This document shows positions 9,868 through 17,663 of a stretch of 64,000 nt of DNA, in pieces. Under the pieces are notes generated by a model. It saw nothing but the letters and a program-made list of their open reading frames with translations, was not told where the DNA came from and did no database searches. Position 1 is the stretch's first letter. Each line of letters opens with the position of its first letter. The stretch comes from Halomonas huangheensis (GTDB lineage Bacteria > Pseudomonadota > Gammaproteobacteria > Pseudomonadales > Halomonadaceae), in the NCBI RefSeq assembly GCF_001431725.1, contig NZ_CP013106.1, positions 3,968,001 through 4,032,000 on the forward strand, in the 5' to 3' direction. Both the position numbers and the translations under genes were made by a program.

Positions 9868-11253
9868 TTATTTTGGATAACCAGCACGTTTCATGGTGCG
9901 TTCGGTAGCATTCTGAGCAGCCGACAGCGCCTGCTCGACACTGGTATCACCGGACAGCGCCGAGGCCACCATCTGGCCCACCTGAGTGCCCACCGCCTGG
10001 AACTCCGGAATGCCGACAAACTGCACACCCACGTAGGGGTTCGGTTCCAGTGACGAATCCAGCGGATCGGCAGCGTTGATCGCGTCGACAACAAACCCAG
10101 CGAAGGGTGCAGCCTGCTGATAGTTTTCGTTGTCGTAGGTCGACTGACGAGTTCCCGGCGGCACACTGGTCCAGCCCTGCGTCTCACCTACCAGATTGAC
10201 GTAGTCCTGCGATGTCGCCCAGGTGATGAAGGTACGTGCCGCGTCCGGAGAGTTGGATGATGCCGGAATCGCCAGCGACCAGGCCCACAGCCAATGCGAC
10301 CCCTTGGGTGTTTCGGCGACCGGCGCCGGCGCAAAACCCAGGCGATCGGCTACCTTGGATTCATCCGGGTTGAACAGCTTTCCCGCCGCAGAAGTGGCAT
10401 CGACCCACATTGCGCAGTTGCCGCGCGAGAACAGCGCCAGGTTCTCATTGAAGCCGTTGGACGTGGCGCCTGCCGGTCCATAGTTGTTGAGCAGGTCAAC
10501 ATAGAAGGAAATCGCGTTCTGCCATGCCTCGCTGTTGATCTCCGGGTTCCAGTCCATGTCGAACCAGCGGCCACCGAAGGTATTCACCAGCGTCGAGACA
10601 AATGCCATGTTCTCGCCCCACCCCGGCTTACCGCGCAGGCAGATGCCCGACACATTGTTCTCGGGGTCGTGAAGCGTCTCCGCCCAATCGTGGACCTGCT
10701 GCCAGGTTGGCTGCTCCGGCATCTCGATACCGGCCTGTTCGAACAGGTCGGTGCGGTAGTACAGCATCGAGCTCTCGGCGTAGAACGGCAGGGCATTCAG
10801 CACACCGTCATGGCTCAAGCCATCACGCACCGGCTTGAGCAGATCACTCTCCTGATAGTCCTCAGGCAAGTTATCCAGCGGTACCAGCCAGCCACGTTCA
10901 GCCCAGATCGGCACTTCGTAACTACCGATGGTCATGACATCGAACTGCCCGCCCTGGGTAGCAATGTCAGTGGTCATGCGCTGGCGCAGAACGTTTTCTT
11001 CCAGCACCACCCAGTCGAGGGTGATATCGGGGTGAGCCTTCTCGAATTCCTCGGTAAGGCTCTGCATGATGACCATGTCGTTATTGTTGACCGTCGCCAC
11101 GGTAATGGTCTCGGCCTGAGCAGCACCGGCCGTCATCGCAACGGCGCCAATCAACAGCGCCAGTGGTTTACGAAGCTGTGGTTTACGAAGCTGTGGTCTA
11201 CAAAACATGGGACCGAGCGTGTTGGTTGAGCTCAAGGGGGGAAGGTGATGCAT
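9868..11253 (-). CDS. smoE: Polyol ABC transporter substrate-binding protein (SmoE-like)
   Basis: Periplasmic binding protein of family 1 that captures mannitol, sorbitol or arabitol for SmoFGK. The 461-residue reading starts at 11253 behind ACAGGAG; an internal ATG at 11208 lacks a ribosome site. The start choice gives an unusually long pre-signal region, partly built by a 15-nt duplication (residues PQLRKPQLRKP), before the hydrophobic segment LALLIGAVAMTAGAAQAE with an AQA cleavage site. The mature part begins ETITVATVNNNDMV, as in the SmoE/MtlE group. First structural gene of the operon, downstream of the divergent-spaced control region. Confidence 0.9.
   Translation of the reverse strand: MHHLPPLSSTNTLGPMFCRPQLRKPQLRKPLALLIGAVAMTAGAAQAETITVATVNNNDMVIMQSLTEEFEKAHPDITLDWVVLEENVLRQRMTTDIATQGGQFDVMTIGSYEVPIWAERGWLVPLDNLPEDYQESDLLKPVRDGLSHDGVLNALPFYAESSMLYYRTDLFEQAGIEMPEQPTWQQVHDWAETLHDPENNVSGICLRGKPGWGENMAFVSTLVNTFGGRWFDMDWNPEINSEAWQNAISFYVDLLNNYGPAGATSNGFNENLALFSRGNCAMWVDATSAAGKLFNPDESKVADRLGFAPAPVAETPKGSHWLWAWSLAIPASSNSPDAARTFITWATSQDYVNLVGETQGWTSVPPGTRQSTYDNENYQQAAPFAGFVVDAINAADPLDSSLEPNPYVGVQFVGIPEFQAVGTQVGQMVASALSGDTSVEQALSAAQNATERTMKRAGYPK
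11166..11210. repeat. 15-nt tandem repeat in the smoE signal-peptide region
   Basis: GTTTACGAAGCTGTG occurs twice head to tail (11166-11180, 11181-11195) and a decayed third copy covers 11196-11210. The unit is five codons, so the frame is kept and the positively charged part of the signal peptide is lengthened. Confidence 0.9.
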
Positions 11254-11370
11254 GACGCACTCCTGTTATCGAACCCTGTCTCTGCGGGCTTGTTGTTGTC
11301 ACTGGCGTAGGCAGGTATCGCGGCCATTCCGTCATTATGGTCGAGACCCAGCGAGAACCTGTCTCAGCAT

Positions 11371-11406
11371 TTTGATCAATCACATCAACGTCTGATCAAA
11401 TGATCG
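11371..11406. promoter_or_regulatory. Probable operator of the polyol operon (paired TGATCA sites)
   Basis: TTTGATCAAT at 11371-11380 and TCTGATCAAA at 11391-11400 carry the same palindromic core TGATCA exactly 20 bases apart (two helical turns), followed by TGATCG at 11401. They lie about 120 bases upstream of smoE and between it and the SorC-type regulator, so they are the natural target of that regulator. SorC-family proteins bind as tetramers to repeated sites; the specific assignment is inference. Confidence 0.45.
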
Positions 11407-11437
11407 GACACAGACCCAAAAAAAGCAAAGACAATCC

Positions 11438-11596
11438 GTTTAGACTTTAGGGGAAGAGAATAGAAGGAAGAGAAAAGAGGGAAGAGAAAAGAAAGAACAG
11501 AAGCAGAATCTCCAGCAACGAGCAGCCCGGTGCTGCCCCCACAACTACCAACAAACATCCGGAGGGCGGGGATTCTTCCTTCTTCCTTCTTCCTTC
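11438..11596. repeat. Purine-rich GGAAGA intergenic repeat tract
   Basis: A run built of GGAAGAGAA-type words (about 11450-11500) and a complementary CTTCCTTCTTCC run (about 11573-11600) flank a short unremarkable stretch just after the regulator gene. Similar tracts appear at 16660-16690 and 61471-61600. A 90-codon open frame across it is low-complexity and not credible as a gene. Confidence 0.7.
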
Positions 11597-12544
11597 TTAT
11601 ATCTTCCCAACCACATACCGCGCTGCATGTTCGTCGGTGATCAACGCATTCAGCCATCCGCCACGCAGTGCGGCCAGAATCGCGGGGCCCTTTTCCCGTC
11701 CTCCAGCCAATGCGATCACTGACTGGTCGCGGAACATGGTCAAGGGCAAGCTGGTCACGCGACGGGTAATCGAACAGTCAATCACCTCGCCGGACTCACT
11801 CAACGGCCAGCCCAGCAACTCGCCCACCGCGTCGAACGACAACAACTCGGTCAGTTCGTCGGCACTGATGAAATGGTCCTGGAACAACGTTGCCTGAGGG
11901 TCGATACGACCGACGCCGATAAAGGCGGCGCAGGCCTGGCAGGCCACCGCGCCGATGGCGCGGAACAGGGGTTGCCCGGCCAACGCTTCCTTTTCTTCGA
12001 CACTGGCCGCCACTACCGGTGTGGGCAGCAGGAAACGCTCTCCACCGGTCTTGTCCGCGGCAACCATCACCCCATCGTAACGGTTGGCGGAACCATCGCG
12101 AGCGACATTGCCGACCAGTGAGACGAAACGATGTTGGGGGCGGTCGATACGACTCAGTGCCTCCACCGTCGCCCGCACCGAGCGACCGGTCCCCAGAGAC
12201 AATGTCTGGGGATCACTGCGTTCAATCAGACGCGAGAGGCGTTCCGCTCCAGCCACGGCAAGATAAGGTGTGGTATCGCCAGCATCAGCGGCAGCGGGTA
12301 CCACGTCACAGTAATCAAGGCCGAAGCGCTCGCGAATCGCTTGAGACAAGGCGCTGCAATAGCCGATCGGATGATCGATATGGACCTTGACCAGCCCTTC
12401 CTGACGCGCCAGCGCCAGCAAGCGCTGAACGCCCGGGCGCGAGACGCCAAGCTGCGCGGCGATATCATCCTGGGTACAACCGCCCACATAGGAGAGCCAG
12501 GCGGCCCGGGCCGCTTGATCCAGCTTGACCTCGAACTTGTCCAC
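11597..12544 (-). CDS. smoC: SorC/DeoR-family sugar-responsive transcriptional regulator (SmoC-like)
   Basis: Probable regulator of the polyol operon, responding to a sugar phosphate. The N-terminal helix-turn-helix is CTQDDIAAQLGVSRPGVQRLL, read at about residues 20-40, and the rest is the SorC effector domain with the sugar-phosphate contact region GTGRSVRATVEAL. The frame is open to 12745, but a GTG at 12544 gives 315 residues, the family length, with GGGAGA about 11 bases upstream; an ATG at 12607 is an alternative. It is transcribed in the same direction as smoE, 343 bases ahead of it. Gene arrangement matches smoC of Rhodobacter. Confidence 0.82.
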   Translation of the reverse strand: MDKFEVKLDQAARAAWLSYVGGCTQDDIAAQLGVSRPGVQRLLALARQEGLVKVHIDHPIGYCSALSQAIRERFGLDYCDVVPAAADAGDTTPYLAVAGAERLSRLIERSDPQTLSLGTGRSVRATVEALSRIDRPQHRFVSLVGNVARDGSANRYDGVMVAADKTGGERFLLPTPVVAASVEEKEALAGQPLFRAIGAVACQACAAFIGVGRIDPQATLFQDHFISADELTELLSFDAVGELLGWPLSESGEVIDCSITRRVTSLPLTMFRDQSVIALAGGREKGPAILAALRGGWLNALITDEHAARYVVGKI

Positions 12545-12967
12545 GCGACGCGTATCTCCCTTGGCACTGAAAACGACAGCCTGAAAACGACGGTCTGAAA
12601 ACGTCATCATCGCAAGGCCAACCGGGATGCACAATGCTGCAATCGAGCGAACGTCAGCCATGCGACACATACAAGAGACATACAAGAGACATACCGCGAG
12701 ACGCCAGCATAAGCCGAAAATTGCCGATTGCCCCGGTACAAGCATCCAGCGCTATATTGCGTATAACAAAGCCAATATCAAAAGGAATAAAACAGACGGT
12801 AAGCAGGGAATGAGAACGACAACAGAACTGTTTTTCTACTGCACCTTTTCTTCTTGCACTACACCCTTCAGTCCCTGAGTCAGGCACAAAGGAGAGCTAT
12901 TCTCGGGGTCATGAATTCCCCCCGAGACCTCCGAACGAGTCACTCGCGTCCCTTTTCTCCCGAGCGA
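12545..12967. other. Intergenic region with an 11-nt tandem repeat
   Basis: About 420 bases between the regulator start and the histidine kinase stop. ACATACAAGAG is repeated in tandem at 12667-12677 and 12678-12688 with a partial third copy. The section 12750-12860 is AT-rich and likely carries the smoC promoter. A weak stem (CTCGGGG 12902-12908, CCCCGAG 12920-12926) sits after the kinase gene, without a T-run. No gene seen. Confidence 0.6.
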
Positions 12968-14311
12968 TCAGCCTCCTCCAGGCAGCCATACCTCCACCGA
13001 GAGGCCGCCGAGGGATGACTCTCGCAGTTCCAGCCGACCGCCATACAGCGACACCAGGTCGCCGACAATCGCCAGGCCAAGTCCACTGCCTGGTCGTTGC
13101 TCATCGAGGCGCACACCTCGCTCCAGTACCGCGCCGCGCTGCTCCTCGCTCATGCCCGGACCATCATCCTCGAGGTGCATGCAGACACCGCCATCCGTCA
13201 GCCGAAAGCTCAGTACTACTCGGGAACGCGCCCAATCGAGAGCATTCTCGAGCAGGTTACCGGTCAGCTCCTGCAGATCCTGAGGATCGACACGCAACTT
13301 CAGATCGGCAGGAATCTCGCGTTCAAGGCTGACACCACGACGCCCCGCCAGCCGTTCCAGCCCGGAAACCACCGGTTCGATAACCTTGAGAATCTCGATA
13401 CGTGCAGCCAAGGCAGCGCTCCCTGCGGCGCTGGCCCGAGCCAGGTGGTGGCGAACGGCAGCATCGATACGCGCCACCTCATCACGGACCTGACGGCGTT
13501 CGACTTCCGGCAGGCGCTCGGATTGCGCCTGCAGCACACTGACCGGAGTCTTGAGCGCATGTGCCAGATTGCCCGCCGCCGAGCGGCCACGCTCAATCAG
13601 ACGCCGATCATGATCGAGTACCTCGTTCATGGTCTCCGCCAGCTCTGCCAACTCGCCGGGCAACTCGGTATCGAGACGCTCATGCTGCCCGGACTTGACC
13701 GAACGCAAGTCAGAATGCAGCGCACGCAGCGGCGCCAGGCCCCAGCGAATCTGCAAGGCCAGTCCTGCCAACAGCAGTACACTCAGCGCTACCAGTGACA
13801 GCCACAACAACCATTCGAAGCGTGCTACCTCGGCATTCAACTCCCGGCGACTCACGGCCAGAGTGACATGCACAGGATCAGAATGATTCGGCAGACGCAA
13901 TGCCTGATCAACCACTCTCAGAGACTGGTCGCGCGGCCCTTCAATGGTTCCCCAGTTGGGGCCGGGCGTTGTCGGAAAGGGAAGACGCTGGTCCCATAGC
14001 GAACGAGATACATGGGTCAGCGTATTGCCATCACTGATCTGCCAATACCAGCCGGAGAAAACGCGCTCGAAGCGCGAGTCACCGAGACGATCCCGGATAC
14101 GGAGTTCGCCGGACAACGGATCCTGCTCGAGGGAAGTCAACAGCACCTTGTGCATCGACATCAGACGTTCATCGAAGGAAGCTGACGTCGATTCGCGAAA
14201 GCTGTACGACAAGCCGAGACCGACAATCGGGACAATCACCAGCACCAGTATGATCGAAGCAACGATCAGTCGACGCGCTAGAGTTCCGCGTCGTGGATCA
14301 GCGACCGTCAT
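12968..14311 (-). CDS. PhoQ-like sensor histidine kinase
   Basis: Inner-membrane sensor of 447 residues. Membrane spans occur near residues 15-35 and 160-185, enclosing a periplasmic domain of about 120 residues. A HAMP region follows, then the phosphoacceptor motif NLAHALKTPVSVLQ, whose wording is that of PhoQ-type kinases, then the N box GNLLENALDWA, G1 EDDGPGMS and G2 GSGLGLAIVGDLV. It overlaps the response regulator by 14 bases, so the two are translated together. The periplasmic part lacks an obvious acidic magnesium patch, so the signal is unknown. It likely controls the neighbouring PepSY genes. Confidence 0.9.
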   Translation of the reverse strand: MTVADPRRGTLARRLIVASIILVLVIVPIVGLGLSYSFRESTSASFDERLMSMHKVLLTSLEQDPLSGELRIRDRLGDSRFERVFSGWYWQISDGNTLTHVSRSLWDQRLPFPTTPGPNWGTIEGPRDQSLRVVDQALRLPNHSDPVHVTLAVSRRELNAEVARFEWLLWLSLVALSVLLLAGLALQIRWGLAPLRALHSDLRSVKSGQHERLDTELPGELAELAETMNEVLDHDRRLIERGRSAAGNLAHALKTPVSVLQAQSERLPEVERRQVRDEVARIDAAVRHHLARASAAGSAALAARIEILKVIEPVVSGLERLAGRRGVSLEREIPADLKLRVDPQDLQELTGNLLENALDWARSRVVLSFRLTDGGVCMHLEDDGPGMSEEQRGAVLERGVRLDEQRPGSGLGLAIVGDLVSLYGGRLELRESSLGGLSVEVWLPGGG

Positions 14312-14990
14312 GTGCCTCGCTCGATTCGTCCTCAGGGATCACTAGCCTATACCCCTGACCACGCAAGGTCACAATGCGCTCGCCACCGAGTTTGCGACGC
14401 AAACGACTGATCTGCACATCGATAACGTTGGAGTCTGGTTCATGGTCACGGTCATAGACATGCTCGGAGAGTTCGGTGCGGCTGACCACTCGCTCCTGTG
14501 CATGCATCAGATAGGCCAACAGCCGCGACTCCTGAGCCGTCAAGGTCACAGGTCTACCGGCAAGCGACACGCTACCGGTGTGGGTATCAAAACTGAGATC
14601 GCCAGCATTGAGCACTGGATGGGCATGGCCGTGACTGCGTCGCACCAACGCACGCAGACGAAACAGCACCTCCGCGGTTTCGAACGGCTTGGTCACGTAA
14701 TCATCGGCACCGGCGGAAAACCCCGCAGCCTTGTCCGACCAGCGTTCACGCGCAGTCAACACCAGTACCGGTAAGGCAATGCCGTCATCACGCCACTGGG
14801 AAAGCCAGCGAGTTCCATCACCATCGGGTAAACCCAGGTCGAGAATTACCGCATCGTACTGCTCTGTGCGCAGCAGAAAATCTCCATCACCACCCGTGAA
14901 TGCCGCCTCTACCAGCAATCCAGCATCGCGAAGCGATATTGCCAATGCTTCGCTGAGCGCCTGGTCATCTTCGATCAGCAGGATCTTCAA
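14298..14990 (-). CDS. PhoP-like response regulator, OmpR family
   Basis: Receiver plus winged-helix DNA-binding protein of 230 residues. The acidic pocket is ...LLIEDDQ and the phosphorylated aspartate lies in VILDLGLPDGDG; the switch lysine is in DDYVTKPFE. The C-terminal winged helix ends with DVQISRLRRKLGGERIVTLR. No ATG fits: a TTG at 14990 follows GGAG by eight bases and begins LKILLIEDD, the typical PhoP start, so I chose it. OmpR-type regulators bind 11-nt-spaced direct repeats, which are present in front of both PepSY genes to the right. Confidence 0.9.
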   Translation of the reverse strand: MKILLIEDDQALSEALAISLRDAGLLVEAAFTGGDGDFLLRTEQYDAVILDLGLPDGDGTRWLSQWRDDGIALPVLVLTARERWSDKAAGFSAGADDYVTKPFETAEVLFRLRALVRRSHGHAHPVLNAGDLSFDTHTGSVSLAGRPVTLTAQESRLLAYLMHAQERVVSRTELSEHVYDRDHEPDSNVIDVQISRLRRKLGGERIVTLRGQGYRLVIPEDESSEAHDGR

Positions 14991-15083
14991 TTCACCAACT
15001 CCGCGCCTGTTATTGTCAGTGTCCCGAGGCGACCAAATCCGATAACCCCTGCAGGACTCACAGCCCTTCGAGACCATCAGCCC

Positions 15084-15512
15084 TTACTGGTCATCAGCTC
15101 GAGGACGTTCCATGTCACTTATACCCACGCCATCGATACCGATCAGATCTCCGCTGACCGCATCGAATTCAAATTCAACCACCTGGCCCTGAGGACCAAT
15201 CATCTCGATCTCGTAGATGACTTCGCCGTCATCACGCTCGAGCTCTACTTCCAGTACCTGGCCAATATAGCGTTCATCCAACCAATCGAGCAGGGTCGGC
15301 AGAGCCACCAGCTTGCCATCTTCAACTTCACGGTGAAGATCGCTCCAGTCGTCGTTATCCGCCTTGGCGGGCGCAATTCCCAGCGCTTGGGTGAACACGG
15401 TTTGCGCGAACACAAACGCATCGGAAGCAACCGGCGTCGTCAGCCGGGCCCCCGCCCAGAGAGTGGCCGCCACGCAGACAGCCAGAGTCGTTCGAGTCAA
15501 GTATCTCATCAT
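15084..15512 (-). CDS. PepSY-domain exported protein upstream of the two-component genes
   Basis: About 142 residues with an N-terminal hydrophobic signal segment (LAVCVAATLWAGA) and one PepSY domain covering DGKLVALPTLLDWL through VVEFEFDAVSGDLIGIDGVG. PepSY proteins of this kind often lie beside PhoPQ-like systems and are thought to modulate the sensor or proteases in the periplasm. It is 93 bases ahead of the response regulator on the same strand. The start is uncertain: ATG at 15512 or 15509, or TTG at 15530; none has a strong ribosome site. Confidence 0.8.
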   Translation of the reverse strand: MMRYLTRTTLAVCVAATLWAGARLTTPVASDAFVFAQTVFTQALGIAPAKADNDDWSDLHREVEDGKLVALPTLLDWLDERYIGQVLEVELERDDGEVIYEIEMIGPQGQVVEFEFDAVSGDLIGIDGVGISDMERPRADDQ

Positions 15513-15536
15513 GGGGCAAAGTCTGCTCAAGTCGAC

Positions 15537-15575
15537 ATGAATAAAAGATGAACACCGCTGTCAGCTTGCTGCAAG
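15537..15575 (+). promoter_or_regulatory. Conserved promoter element with CTGTCAG repeat, copy 1
   Basis: A 39-nt block that aligns without gaps (32 of 39 identical) to 16721-16759. It contains CTGTCAG at 15558-15564 and CTGCAAG at 15569-15575, an 11-nt-spaced direct repeat of the kind bound by OmpR/PhoP-type regulators. It sits about 130 bases before one PepSY gene and also just upstream of the divergent PepSY gene, so it could serve both. Confidence 0.75.
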
Positions 15576-15701
15576 ACAAACGTTGAGACCATGGCATCCA
15601 TCAAGCGTGCCTCACGCCGAGACACGCCAGTTCACAGCAAGTCCAGTCAGCTTCTGCAACGCATCATCACTGACTGGCCCGTGTTCGGAAAGGAGTCTCA
15701 C

Positions 15702-16178
15702 ATGATCAAGCCGCTTTCCATCAGTCTTGCGACCTTCGCCCTCGCCGGCAGCCTCGCGACCTCCGCGATGGCCGATGAAGGGGCCAACCGTGAGGATATC
15801 GACAGCCTGCTGCGCAGTGCTGGCGAATATGGCTTCAGCCAGTTTGAAGAATTCAGTGTCGACGATGACGATCAGTTCGAAATTGAAGGATGGCGTGACG
15901 ATGGCTGGCAATTGGATGTCGACATGGCCACCAGCGACGGCAGCATCCTGCGCGAGCAACAGCGCCGCAGCGAAACACCTGACTGGAGCCTGAGCGCCGA
16001 CGACATTGACCGGGCCCTCGACAGTGCCCAGCAAGCCGGTATTGAACACATTGCCTCCCTTGATGTCGATCCCATGGGGCGCATCGAGGTTGAAGGCTAT
16101 GACGATCGCTTCCGCGAACTGGAAGTGCGCCTGAACCGCGAGACCTTCGAAGTCCTGGGAGTAGAACATGATGACTGA
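15702..16178 (+). CDS. PepSY-like periplasmic protein, paralogue 1
   Basis: 158 residues with a cleavable signal peptide (LSISLATFALAGSLATSAMA, then DE). The mature protein is very acidic and holds two PepSY-like halves, each with pattern FSVDD...FEIEGW and IEVEGYDDRFRELEVRL. The ATG at 15702 has AGGAG in front; the longer frame from 15591 does not. About 60% of positions match the paralogue at 16845 by eye. Divergent from the regulator operon and under the conserved 39-nt element, so probably controlled by the two-component system. Function in detail unknown. Confidence 0.85.
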   Translation: MIKPLSISLATFALAGSLATSAMADEGANREDIDSLLRSAGEYGFSQFEEFSVDDDDQFEIEGWRDDGWQLDVDMATSDGSILREQQRRSETPDWSLSADDIDRALDSAQQAGIEHIASLDVDPMGRIEVEGYDDRFRELEVRLNRETFEVLGVEHDD

Positions 16179-16527
16179 TCAATCACATTTCCGTCCTGGC
16201 GCTGAATACCGTGACAACGCCGCCTGGCGGATTGCCAGCCTCTGGCAGCAGAAAGCGCGCCAAGCACGCCCTGCTGGCCAACTGAGTGGTATCAAGCTGG
16301 TACTGGCATGGGTCATCGGCTGTACCATGCTGATCGTGGCGACCCTTCTGGGGCTGACCTTCAGCCTGATCGGACTGCTGATGCTGCCACTGGTACGCCG
16401 GCGCATGAAGAAGCGCATGGAGCAGGCCCGAGCGCAACACGCCGAAGATATCGGCCCTGTTCATCAGAAATACAGCCAGACCCAATCTGACGATATTCTG
16501 GAAGGTCAGTACGAAATCAAGCGCTGA
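16168..16527 (+). CDS. Small membrane protein of unknown function
   Basis: 119 residues; not recognised. It has a polar N-terminus of about 45 residues, one long hydrophobic stretch or tight hairpin (LVLAWVIGCTMLIVATLLGL onward to LMLPLV) and a very basic segment RRRMKKRMEQ, then a polar tail. It overlaps the end of the PepSY gene by 11 bases, so the two are translationally coupled. A strong terminator follows. It may be an inner-membrane partner of the PepSY protein or sensor; this is inference from linkage. Confidence 0.75.
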   Translation: MMTDQSHFRPGAEYRDNAAWRIASLWQQKARQARPAGQLSGIKLVLAWVIGCTMLIVATLLGLTFSLIGLLMLPLVRRRMKKRMEQARAQHAEDIGPVHQKYSQTQSDDILEGQYEIKR

Positions 16528-16542
16528 TATAACGAGCATTAG

Positions 16543-16586
16543 CCAGACACAGCGAAGCCGGGGAAACCCGGCTTCGCTGTGTCTGG
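16543..16586 (+). terminator. Strong hairpin terminator after the PepSY-membrane protein pair
   Basis: A perfect 20-bp stem, 16543-16562 with 16567-16586, closed by the tetraloop GAAA. It lies 15 bases after the stop of the small membrane protein. There is no clean T-run, so termination may depend on the stem alone. Confidence 0.8.
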
Positions 16587-16720
16587 GCTACGAACCACGG
16601 GCAACGAGCTATCCAGCACCACCTTGCGGTTCAAAGACAAGAGCCCGGGGTTCGGGGTGACTTACTTCTTATTTCTTACCTCTTGAAACTCGTAGCTCGT
16701 TGCTCGCCGCTGCGCGCTTT
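16587..16720. repeat. Dispersed intergenic repeat
   Basis: Contains CAACGAGCTA and, further on, its near inverse GTAGCTCGTTG, plus ATTTCTTACCTCTT at 16671-16684. The same 14 bases recur at 61561-61574 next to a GGAAGA tract. This looks like one member of a genome-wide intergenic repeat family. No gene seen. Confidence 0.55.
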
Positions 16721-16759
16721 ATGAATCAAAAATGAATACCTCTGTCAGCTTTCTGTCAG
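16721..16759 (+). promoter_or_regulatory. Conserved promoter element with CTGTCAG repeat, copy 2
   Basis: Second copy of the 39-nt block (see 15537). Here the direct repeat is perfect: CTGTCAG at 16742-16748 and again at 16753-16759, 11 bases apart. It lies about 85 bases upstream of the second PepSY paralogue. Most likely the binding site of the PhoP-like regulator. Confidence 0.78.
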
Positions 16760-16844
16760 TTGAAGTCTGCCAAACTGATCCTACTCGCCAAACAGACCAG
16801 GGATTGGCGTGACTCTCAACTGAAGCAACGAAGGAAGGCTTACC

Positions 16845-17315
16845 ATGAAAAAGACTCTGACTCTTGGCCTCGCGACTCTGACTTTGACCAGCGCCATGGC
16901 AGCTATGGCCGATGGCGGTGCCAGCCGCGCCGAAATCGACGAGATGCTGAAAAAGGCGCAGGAATATGGTTTCTCCAACTTCGACGAGTTCAGTGTCGAT
17001 GATGGCAATGAATTTGAGGTAGAGGGCTGGAATGCTGATGGCTCACGCCTCGACGTTGACCTGTCCATGTCTGATGGCAGCGTACTGCGTGAGCAACAGC
17101 GCCAGAGCGAGATTCCCGACTGGAGCCTGAGCGGTGATGAAGTCACTCAGGCACTGGATGCCGCCCAGAAGGCTGGTGTAGAGCACCTCGCCGGACTCGA
17201 TGTTGATCGTATGGGAAGCATCGAGATCGAAGGTTACGACGCTCAGTTCCAGGAGCTTGAGCTTCGCATGAACCGCGAGACCTTCGAAGTCCTCAACGTC
17301 CAGCACGACGACTGA
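16845..17315 (+). CDS. PepSY-like periplasmic protein, paralogue 2
   Basis: 156 residues with a signal peptide (MKKTLTLGLATLTLTSAMAA, then MADGG). The mature part repeats the design of the 15702 protein: a helical start (AEIDEMLKKAQEYGF), FSVDDGNEFEVEGWNADG, LSGDEVTQALDAAQKAG and a C-terminal IEIEGYDAQFQELELRM. It starts after GAAGGAAGG. The tandem arrangement, each with its own copy of the 39-nt element, points to duplication of promoter plus gene. Binding partner unknown. Confidence 0.85.
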   Translation: MKKTLTLGLATLTLTSAMAAMADGGASRAEIDEMLKKAQEYGFSNFDEFSVDDGNEFEVEGWNADGSRLDVDLSMSDGSVLREQQRQSEIPDWSLSGDEVTQALDAAQKAGVEHLAGLDVDRMGSIEIEGYDAQFQELELRMNRETFEVLNVQHDD

Positions 17316-17383
17316 TCCAGTCTCCGCCATGCGAGTGGCTCCAACCACTAAGCCAAAGCAAGCAGACGCTAAGCCAAAGCAAA

Positions 17384-17414
17384 CAGAAATGCCGCCTTCC
17401 GGGCGGCATTTCTG
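17384..17414 (+). terminator. Hairpin terminator after PepSY paralogue 2
   Basis: CAGAAATGCCGCC (17384-17396) pairs with GGCGGCATTTCTG (17402-17414), a perfect 13-bp stem with loop TTCCG, followed by a short TTTC stretch. Just before it TAAGCCAAAGCAA is present twice in tandem. Confidence 0.8.
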
Positions 17415-17663
17415 TTTCTGAATTCGGGCTCCAACCATGGGGCAGACAGTGGAGAAGTGCTGTCATTGCGCCCCACCCTCTCGACAATGTGAGTCCTTAT
17501 TAACCCCACACCTCCCGTCACTCCACAATTGAAAACCAATCTTCACATCATGTTGCAAAAGTGTGACTAGATTAAGTCAAGGTTCCCTCCAGCCGGAGGG
17601 AGGTGATTCTGTTTGGCAAACGCCGGTTGTCATCAACCTCCCCCATCGAGGAAGGAGCTTGTC
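17415..17663 (+). promoter_or_regulatory. Leader and probable control region of the giant gene
   Basis: No gene seen. AAAGTGTGACTAGA at 17558-17571 resembles the paired AAAGTGT sites before the secretion genes at 25277 and 25302. TCACA (17543-17547) and TGTGA (17562-17566) form an outward dyad. A small stem CCCTCC/GGAGGG lies at 17585-17600, 63 bases before the start codon. Promoter position cannot be fixed by eye. Confidence 0.4.

Noticed and set aside
11385..11657. 90-codon minus-strand frame
   Set aside because: Translates the purine-rich repeat tract and overlaps the regulator's 3' end; low complexity.
15558..15575. Resemblance to the rhizobial tts box (GTCAGCTT...AAG) in front of a PepSY gene
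   Set aside because: The same element recurs before the second PepSY gene as a plain CTGTCAG direct repeat next to a PhoP-like regulator, and no such box precedes the T3SS genes.
17543..17566. CRP site before the giant gene
   Set aside because: The dyad is TCACA...TGTGA, the reverse of the CRP order TGTGA...TCACA, with too long a spacer.
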